A stretch of 19,424 nucleotides of DNA, from the NCBI GenBank assembly GCA_905215695.1, contig CAJMQN010000015.1, positions 1-19,424 of the forward strand. The letters run 5' to 3'. Made by a program: the position numbers and the translations under genes. Positions within the stretch are counted from its first letter, which is position 1; every line of letters starts with the position of its first letter. A model generated the notes under the pieces. It saw only the letters and a program-made list of their open reading frames with translations. It did no database searches and was not told where the DNA came from. This document shows, piece after piece, positions 15,035-19,424 of this stretch. This DNA is from an uncultured bacterium. GTDB taxonomy: Bacteria > Bacillota > Clostridia > Christensenellales > HGM11417.

Positions 15035-16116
15035 AACGGGTCGTCGTGGGCATGAGCGGCGGAGTGGATTCCTCCGTCGCGGCGTATCTCTTAAAGGAGC
15101 AGGGATACGACGTCGTGGGTCTGTTCATGAAGAATTGGGAAGAGGAGACCGAGGACGGCGTATGCACGGCGGAAGCGGACTTCGCGGACGTGCGCCGCGT
15201 GTGCGGAATGCTTGAGATTCCCTACTATACGGTGAATTTCTCGCGGGAATACGTCGAGCGCGTCTTTTCGTATTTTCTCGCGGAATACGAGGCGGGGCGC
15301 ACGCCGAACCCGGACGTGCTGTGCAACCGCGAAATCAAATTCGGACCTTTTTTGGACTACGCGAAGGGACTCGGCGCGGACTTCATCGCGACGGGACACT
15401 ACTGTAACGTCCTGCACGTGGGCGGCAAAAGTTGGCTGCGCAAGGCGGCTGACGCCAACAAGGATCAGACCTACTTTTTGAATCAGCTCTCGCAAGGTCA
15501 GCTTCGGGACGTGCTGTTTCCGGTGGGGAGTTTACTCAAGCCCGAGGTGCGAAAGATTGCGGCAAAATTGGGGCTTTCGACGGCGGAAAAGAAGGATTCG
15601 ACGGGCATCTGTTTCATCGGCGAGCGCCGTTTTCGGGAATTTCTCTCGAGGTATCTCCCCGCGAAGGCGGGAGACATCCTGACCTTGGACGGAAAAAAGG
15701 TGGGCACGCACGCGGGCGCGATGTACTACACCGTGGGACAGCGCAAGGGACTCGGCATCGGCGGACTTCCGGGCGCGGGCGAGGGACGGTGGTTCGTCGT
15801 GGAGAAGGACGTCAGGAAGAATATCCTGTACGTCCAGCAGAACGAGGGCGGCGCGCTGCTGTCAAGCTCCTGCCGGGTCACGAATCTGAATTGGATTCCC
15901 GAACGTCCCGAACGGGAGCGTTTCGAATGCGGCGCGAAATTCCGCTACCGCCAGCCCGAGCAGCGGGTTTCGGTGACGCTGACGGGGGAACACGAGGCGG
16001 AAATTGTCTTTTCAGAACCCCAGCGCGCGGTGACCGAGGGGCAGTATGCGGTGCTGTACGACGGCGAAAACTGTCTCGGGGGCGGCGTAATCGAGTCGAA
16101 AACGCTTTTGCTCTGA
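15031..16116 (+). CDS. mnmA: tRNA-specific 2-thiouridylase MnmA
   Basis: The 361-residue product places sulfur at C2 of the wobble uridine 34 in tRNAs for Lys, Glu and Gln. It shows the ATP-pyrophosphatase loop GMSGGVDSS (7-15), the catalytic cysteines C98 (VLCNREIKF) and C194 (STGICFIGERRF), ATGHYCNV, KDQTYFLNQLSQ and the C-terminal YTVGQRKGLGIG. GTG 15031 overlaps the flavoprotein stop (GTGA) and gives the usual start KRVVVGMSGG; a GTG at 15010 would lie inside the upstream gene. It is the last gene of the nrdD unit, and a strong hairpin follows about 85 nt after the stop. Its cysteine chemistry may benefit from the thiol-reducing neighbour, but that is inference. Confidence 0.96.
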   Translation: MKRVVVGMSGGVDSSVAAYLLKEQGYDVVGLFMKNWEEETEDGVCTAEADFADVRRVCGMLEIPYYTVNFSREYVERVFSYFLAEYEAGRTPNPDVLCNREIKFGPFLDYAKGLGADFIATGHYCNVLHVGGKSWLRKAADANKDQTYFLNQLSQGQLRDVLFPVGSLLKPEVRKIAAKLGLSTAEKKDSTGICFIGERRFREFLSRYLPAKAGDILTLDGKKVGTHAGAMYYTVGQRKGLGIGGLPGAGEGRWFVVEKDVRKNILYVQQNEGGALLSSSCRVTNLNWIPERPERERFECGAKFRYRQPEQRVSVTLTGEHEAEIVFSEPQRAVTEGQYAVLYDGENCLGGGVIESKTLLL

Positions 16117-16202
16117 ATTTTACAAAAATTTTTTTGCGGTTTTGAGCGGATTCAACGCAAATTCGGTGTTGTCTCTCGAAACTCCAATCTGTCGAAATGC
16201 AG

Positions 16203-16248
16203 AAAACCCTTCCGATTCAATGGTATTCCAACCTTCGGAAGGGTTTTT
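16203..16248 (+). terminator. Terminator of the nrdD-flavoprotein-mnmA unit
   Basis: AAAACCCTTCCGA (16203-16215) pairs perfectly with TCGGAAGGGTTTT (16235-16247), with a 19-nt loop, ending in a run of five T. The loop is longer than usual. Confidence 0.8.
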
Positions 16249-16252
16249 GGCC

Positions 16253-16291
16253 AAAAAGCCGCGCAAAAGTTTTCTTGCGCGGCTTTTTTTT
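16253..16291. terminator. Bidirectional terminator between mnmA and the aminotransferase gene
   Basis: AAAAAGCCGCGCAA (16253-16266) pairs with TTGCGCGGCTTTTT (16275-16288), with T-tracts on both strands. It lies 16 nt past the minus-strand aminotransferase stop and also backs up the mnmA terminator. Confidence 0.88.
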
Positions 16292-16306
16292 GTTGTGTTT
16301 CGATTT

Positions 16307-17482
16307 TTATTTTGCGGAAATAAACTTTTGAATGCGCTCGATTGCGCGGTCGAGATCGCGCATGGAGTAGGCGTAGGAGATGCGGACGTTGTCCTTGCCG
16401 AAGGTGCCGAAGGCGCTCCCGGGCACGACTGCGACCGCCTGCGCGGCGAGGAGTTCCTCGGCGAAACCGTCCCCGTCCAACCCGAGCGCGGAGACCTGCG
16501 GAAAGATATAGAACGCGCCGAGGGGTTCAAAGGTCTCGAGTCCCATGCTCTTGAGGGATTCATAGACGAACCTTCTGCGCTTGTCGTACTCGTTCCGCAT
16601 CTCTTCGACGACGGAAAATCCGTCCTCGAGACCCTCGGTGAGCGCGGCGAGCGCGGCATATTGGCTCGGGGTAGGGGCGCACATGATGACGTATTGATGA
16701 ATCTTGAGAATGACCCCCGCAAGCTCCTTGGGCGCGCACAGAAACCCGATGCGCCAGCCCGTCATGGAAAACGCTTTGGAAAAGCCGTTCAAAACGACGG
16801 TGCGCTCCTGCATACCGGGAAGGCTCGCGATGGAGACGTGCTTTCCCGAATAGGTAAGTTCGGAATAGATTTCGTCCGAAAGCGCGATGAGGTTGTATTT
16901 TTTGATGACTTTTGCGACGGCGACGAGTTCCTCTTCGGACATGACCGCACCGGTGGGGTTGGAGGGATAGTTGAAGAGAATCGCCTTTGTCCGCGGCGTG
17001 ACGGCTGCCTCGATCGCCTCGGGGAGCAGTTTGAAGGAATGCTCGAAGTCGCAGGAGACGGGAACGGGAACACCGTTGCAGAGCCTTACGCAGGGCGCGT
17101 AGGACACGAAACAGGGTTCGGCGATGAGAACCTCGTCCCCGGGATTCAGGAGCGCGCGGAGGGTGATGTCGATGCCCTCGCTCGCGCCCACGGTGACGAT
17201 GACCTCGGAGAGGGGTTCATAGGAGAGCGAAAAGCGTTCCTCCATGTACTCCGCGATTTTTTTGCGGAGTTCGGGGAGTCCTCCGTTGGAGGTGTACTGC
17301 GTGATTCCCTTCTGAATGGACTTGATTGCGGCGTCCCGCACGCTCCAGGGCGTGGGAAAGTCCGGCTCGCCCACACCGAGAGAGATTGCGCCGGGAATGG
17401 TTGCCGCCACGTCGAAGAATTTTCGGATTCCCGAAGGCTTGAGTTGTTTGGCGTTTTCCGCCAAGATACGTTCGTAATTCAT
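16307..17482 (-). CDS. Pyridoxal-phosphate aminotransferase, class I/II (PatA/AspC-like)
   Basis: A 391-residue fold-type I aminotransferase. The cofactor lysine is K236 in NGFSKAFSMTGWRIG, with NPTG (175-178), DEIY (203-206), LGVGEPDFPTP near the N-terminus and QYTSNGGLPELR for substrate-side contacts. It transfers an amino group from an amino acid to a 2-oxo acid; the family includes aspartate, aromatic and N-acetyl-diaminopimelate aminotransferases, and the substrate cannot be fixed from sequence. ATG 17482 overlaps the stop of the upstream Lrp-type regulator (ATGA), so it is translationally coupled. It is the last gene of the rex unit, ending at a bidirectional terminator. Pairing with an Lrp-type regulator suggests amino-acid-responsive control. 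Confidence 0.93.
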   Translation of the reverse strand: MNYERILAENAKQLKPSGIRKFFDVAATIPGAISLGVGEPDFPTPWSVRDAAIKSIQKGITQYTSNGGLPELRKKIAEYMEERFSLSYEPLSEVIVTVGASEGIDITLRALLNPGDEVLIAEPCFVSYAPCVRLCNGVPVPVSCDFEHSFKLLPEAIEAAVTPRTKAILFNYPSNPTGAVMSEEELVAVAKVIKKYNLIALSDEIYSELTYSGKHVSIASLPGMQERTVVLNGFSKAFSMTGWRIGFLCAPKELAGVILKIHQYVIMCAPTPSQYAALAALTEGLEDGFSVVEEMRNEYDKRRRFVYESLKSMGLETFEPLGAFYIFPQVSALGLDGDGFAEELLAAQAVAVVPGSAFGTFGKDNVRISYAYSMRDLDRAIERIQKFISAK

Positions 17483-17970
17483 GGTTGAAACGCAATCCTC
17501 TTGGGCGTATTCATCTCCTCGATGACGACGCCCTCCACCTTGTATTTTTTCAGAACGAAGTGCGTGGAGGTGGAAATGACGGTGGGGAGGGTGGAGAGCC
17601 GTTCGGAGACGAACATGGCGACCTCGCGCAGCGTGTTGCCGTCGATGAGCACGGAGAGGTCGAACCCTCCGCTCATGAGAAAGACGCTGACCACCTCGTC
17701 GAACTTGTAGATTTCCTCGGCGATGGCGTCAAACCCCCGATTCTTTTGGGGGGTGACCTTGATTTCGATGAGCGCCTGCACCTTGGCGGGCTCGATCTTC
17801 TCGTTGTTGAGAATGGCGGTGTATTTGACGATCATCTTCTGCTCTTCCATGTCCCGAATGGCGTCCGAGACCTCGGTCTCGGAGACCCCGAGCATGACGG
17901 CGATTTTGGCAGGCGTGTATCTGCAATCGTCGGTGAGGATTTTTAAGATATCCCGGTATAACTTTTTCAT
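17479..17970 (-). CDS. Lrp/AsnC family transcriptional regulator
   Basis: The 163-residue product has an N-terminal winged helix-turn-helix (about 1-55, DDCRYTPAKIAVMLGVSETEVSDAIRDME), then a RAM ligand-binding domain (about 65-145, with ALIEIKV, VVSVFLMSGGFDLSVLIDG and STSTHFVLKKYK). Such proteins bind an amino acid and control metabolic genes as dimers or octamers. ATG 17970 overlaps the rex stop by 4 nt, and AGGAGAG inside the 3' end of rex provides its ribosome binding site. It in turn overlaps the aminotransferase gene by 4 nt, so that enzyme is its most likely target or partner. The effector is unknown. Confidence 0.92.
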   Translation of the reverse strand: MKKLYRDILKILTDDCRYTPAKIAVMLGVSETEVSDAIRDMEEQKMIVKYTAILNNEKIEPAKVQALIEIKVTPQKNRGFDAIAEEIYKFDEVVSVFLMSGGFDLSVLIDGNTLREVAMFVSERLSTLPTVISTSTHFVLKKYKVEGVVIEEMNTPKRIAFQP

Positions 17971-18611
17971 TTTTTCTCTCCTTTGGAGCGGATGGATTTG
18001 AACTTATACGAAAGCATAAACAAACTCTCGCTCATATTGATATTTTCGACGGCGATGTTTTCTCCGAAATAGAGGTCGATGGGGGCGAAGTTCCAGATCG
18101 CGGTGATGCCCGCCTTGACGGCGCGGATGGCGACCTCTTTGGCGCTGGCGACCCCTGTCGCGATGATGGCGATGTCGGTGGGGTTTTCGGCGACGTAGTT
18201 CTCGAATTCGTCGATGTGCCGCACGGTGACGGCGCCCGCCGCGACCTTCTCGGGTGAGATGTCGAACACGCAGTCGATTAAAAATCCCTCGTCCTTGAAC
18301 CCCTGATAGTGCGCGAGCGCTGTGCCGATGTTGCCGCCGCCGATGACGACGGCGCGGTAGGACTTGTCGAGTCCCAAAAGCCCCGCGATCTGCGTCTTTA
18401 AATAGTTGACGTCATAGCCGTAGCCCTGCTGACCGAATTCCCCGAAGTTCGCAAAATCCTGCCGAACCTGCGACGCGGTGATATTGAGCGTGCCGCTGAT
18501 GATATTGGAGGAGACGCGCGCGATGCCGTTGCGCTCCAAATCCTTGAGACAGTGATAGTACCGGGGCAGCCGTTTGACGACCGCGTCCGAAATTTTATCC
18601 TTTTTTCCCAT
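17967..18611 (-). CDS. rex: Redox-sensing transcriptional repressor Rex
   Basis: The 214-residue product has the Rex N-terminal winged helix (SDAVVKRLPRYYHCLKDLERNGIARVSS, then TASQVRQDFANFGEFGQQGYGYDV) and a Rossmann domain with GGGNIG (91-96) and YFGENIAVENINMSESLFMLSYKFKS at the C-terminus. Rex binds DNA when the NADH/NAD+ ratio is low and releases it when NADH rises, controlling fermentation and anaerobic pathways. ATG 18611 is chosen because GAGGTG lies 4 nt upstream and the family starts there; a longer in-frame reading to 18938 is antisense to the divergent gene. No clear TTGTGAAnnnnTTCACAA site was seen in its own promoter. It overlaps the Lrp-type gene (ATGA). Confidence 0.96.
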   Translation of the reverse strand: MGKKDKISDAVVKRLPRYYHCLKDLERNGIARVSSNIISGTLNITASQVRQDFANFGEFGQQGYGYDVNYLKTQIAGLLGLDKSYRAVVIGGGNIGTALAHYQGFKDEGFLIDCVFDISPEKVAAGAVTVRHIDEFENYVAENPTDIAIIATGVASAKEVAIRAVKAGITAIWNFAPIDLYFGENIAVENINMSESLFMLSYKFKSIRSKGEKK

Positions 18612-18629
18612 ATGACACCTCGAGTTCGC

Positions 18630-18658
18630 TTGACCTGACGCGATATTTTCCTTATTAT
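18630..18658 (+). promoter_or_regulatory. Promoter of the 86-aa gene, facing rex
   Basis: TTGACC (18630-18635), 17-nt spacer, TATTAT (18653-18658). The -10 lies inside the perfect palindrome TATTATAATA (18653-18662), shared with the rex promoter on the other strand. Confidence 0.65.
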
Positions 18659-18682
18659 AATAGAAACGCACCCATTTTACAA
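18654..18682 (-). promoter_or_regulatory. rex promoter
   Basis: On the minus strand TTGTAA (18682-18677), 17-nt spacer, TATAAT (18659-18654). The -10 overlaps that of the divergent promoter, so the two cannot be occupied together. Confidence 0.75.
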
Positions 18683-18698
18683 GCGTTTTGGGAGAAAT

Positions 18699-18959
18699 AT
18701 GGTTAAAATCTGGGCAAAAATCTACCGCGACAAGAAGATTGCGAAAAGTTTCATCTACGAACGCCCCGAGCCCTTCCGCGAGGAGGAGCTGTTTTCGTAT
18801 CTGACGGACATCTGCGAGAAGTTCGACATCCCCGTGCCGGTGATCCTCTCGACGCACGCGCGGCACTTCGTCGCCTTCAACAACGTGCGCCTGCGGGCGT
18901 CCGCCTTTGTGGAGAGCGTGGATTTCGACTATCTGCAACTCGAAAACGTGGCGGAATAA
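18699..18959 (+). CDS. Small conserved-looking protein of unknown function, divergent from rex
   Basis: An 86-residue soluble protein, lacking membrane segments and a signal peptide. It has a beta-rich start (MVKIWAKIYRDKKIAKSFIYE), a helix (FREEELFSYLTDICEKFDIP), the segment PVILSTHARHFVAFNNVRL and an acidic end (SVDFDYLQLENVAE). I recall similar short clostridial proteins of this pattern but cannot give a function. ATG 18699 has GGGAG (18690-18694) 4 nt upstream. It shares a back-to-back promoter with rex, so expression may respond to Rex occupancy or be mutually exclusive with rex transcription. Confidence 0.8.
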   Translation: MVKIWAKIYRDKKIAKSFIYERPEPFREEELFSYLTDICEKFDIPVPVILSTHARHFVAFNNVRLRASAFVESVDFDYLQLENVAE

Positions 18960-18969
18960 TCGGTATAAT
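18940..18969 (+). promoter_or_regulatory. Candidate promoter of the DUF378 gene
   Basis: Perfect TATAAT (18964-18969) with TCGAAA (18940-18945) at an 18-nt spacer, just past the stop of the 86-aa gene. The -35 match is moderate. A 4-bp GNRA hairpin (CGGC-GCGA-GCCG, 19001-19012) lies in the leader. Confidence 0.5.
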
Positions 18970-19040
18970 TTCGCCGAACACGCACAAACTACTCCTATAA
19001 CGGCGCGAGCCGAATCTTAAAATTTTAAGGAGTAAGTATC

Positions 19041-19304
19041 ATGATCATCACCACATTCATCGCGACGATCCTTGCGATCATCGGCTGCCTGAACTGGCTG
19101 TCGGTCGGTCTGTTCGGATTCAACTTCGTGACCTGGATTCTCGGCGCGGGCGTTCTGTCCTCGATCGTCTTTACGCTCGTGGGCATCGCCGGCATCTGGC
19201 TGATCTTCTATCTTGTGTATATGGGCGTCAACCGCGGACTTTCGGAACCCGAAAGATCCAACAGCGGCAAGAGAAAGCCCGAAAACAAGACTGCGAAGGC
19301 ATAA
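19041..19304 (+). CDS. DUF378 family small membrane protein
   Basis: The 87-residue product has two to three hydrophobic helices (about 3-25, then about 30-62), with the NWLSVGLFGFNFVTWILG segment typical of DUF378 (YuzA-like) proteins: an N-W/G-x-x-V-G-L-F-x-F-x-x-V pattern followed by SSIVFTLVGIAGIWLI. The tail (about 65-87, RGLSEPERSNSGKRKPENKTAKA) is charged and probably cytoplasmic. Family function is not known. AAGGAG (19027-19032) lies 8 nt before the ATG. It is a single-gene unit: own promoter candidate upstream, strong terminator 14 nt after the stop. Confidence 0.85.
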   Translation: MIITTFIATILAIIGCLNWLSVGLFGFNFVTWILGAGVLSSIVFTLVGIAGIWLIFYLVYMGVNRGLSEPERSNSGKRKPENKTAKA

Positions 19305-19318
19305 CCCAAAAAACAACG

Positions 19319-19346
19319 AAAAAGCGCGGCAGCACCGCGCTTTTTT
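19319..19346 (+). terminator. Terminator of the DUF378 gene
   Basis: AAAAAGCGCGG (19319-19329) pairs with CCGCGCTTTTT (19335-19345) around the loop CAGCA, followed by a T-run. Confidence 0.9.
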
Positions 19347-19393
19347 ATATTTTGCGCGCTGGAAAAAAGTTTCAAAAAAGTTTGAAAAAATCA

Positions 19394-19422
19394 TTGACAA
19401 CGGGCAGGGATTATGATAATAT
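19394..19422 (+). promoter_or_regulatory. Promoter of the next gene beyond the window
   Basis: Consensus TTGACA (19394-19399) with TAATAT (19417-19422) at 17 nt, or GATAAT (19415-19420) at 15 nt. The gene it serves lies outside the window. Confidence 0.6.
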
Positions 19423-19424
19423 AT

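Noticed and set aside
16142..17488. Plus-strand open frame of 448 codons
   Set aside because: Antisense to the aminotransferase gene, runs through two terminators, and has no family features.
18612..18938. N-terminal extension of Rex
   Set aside because: Antisense to the 86-aa gene and across the rex promoter; MGKKDK start has a ribosome binding site.

Overview
This window looks like the chromosome of an anaerobic, GC-rich, low-complexity-genome member of the Bacillota, probably class Clostridia. The grounds are AddAB-type (not RecBCD) recombination nucleases, an oxygen-sensitive class III ribonucleotide reductase with its radical-SAM activase, a Rex NADH sensor, strong AGGAGG-type ribosome binding sites, and TTGACA/TATAAT promoters in AT-rich gaps between GC-rich genes. 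A gut-type uncultured lineage (for example Christensenellales-like) is plausible, but the sequence alone does not establish it. No phage, transposase, CRISPR array, rRNA or tRNA gene was seen.

Layout. (1) 1-275: a non-coding block with two nearly identical ~84-nt direct repeats and a hairpin between them, then a promoter that seems to start transcription at or next to the addB start codon. (2) 276-6907: the addB-addA operon (ATGA overlap) for double-strand-break end processing. AddB lacks its usual P-loop but keeps the nuclease and Fe-S cysteines. (3) 6908-8436: a promoter region with an inverted 16-nt piece of the repeat, then a three-TM protein of unknown function coupled to a GNAT acetyltransferase, closed by a terminator. 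(4) 8479-10080: tfoX-N-like small protein and rmuC from one promoter. (5) 10089-10799 (minus): a Sir2 NAD-dependent deacylase, convergent with rmuC and divergent from nrdG. (6) 10886-16116: nrdG, then two NrdR boxes and a promoter, then nrdD (carrying a C-terminal glutaredoxin-like domain with CPNC), a thioredoxin-reductase-like flavoprotein and mnmA. (7) 16307-18611 (minus): rex, an Lrp/AsnC regulator and a PLP aminotransferase, linked by ATGA overlaps. (8) 18699-19304: an 86-aa protein of unknown function, divergent from rex, and a DUF378 membrane protein; the window ends in the promoter of the next gene.

How the parts work together. The central block is anaerobic dNTP synthesis: NrdG makes the glycyl radical on NrdD, the fused CPNC domain probably re-reduces the active-site thiols, and the adjacent flavoprotein probably feeds that domain. 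The flavoprotein lacks recognisable NADPH-binding motifs, so its electron donor may be ferredoxin or another carrier. NrdR boxes tie nrdD, the flavoprotein and possibly mnmA to nucleotide pools. Rex and Lrp add redox and amino-acid regulation, and Sir2 consumes NAD+, but links among these last three are inference only.

Most points of interest are modest: the nrdD/flavoprotein pairing, the direct repeats, the AddB P-loop loss, two apparently leaderless promoters, and a symmetric shared -10 element at rex. I did not find an obvious new defence or mobile system.
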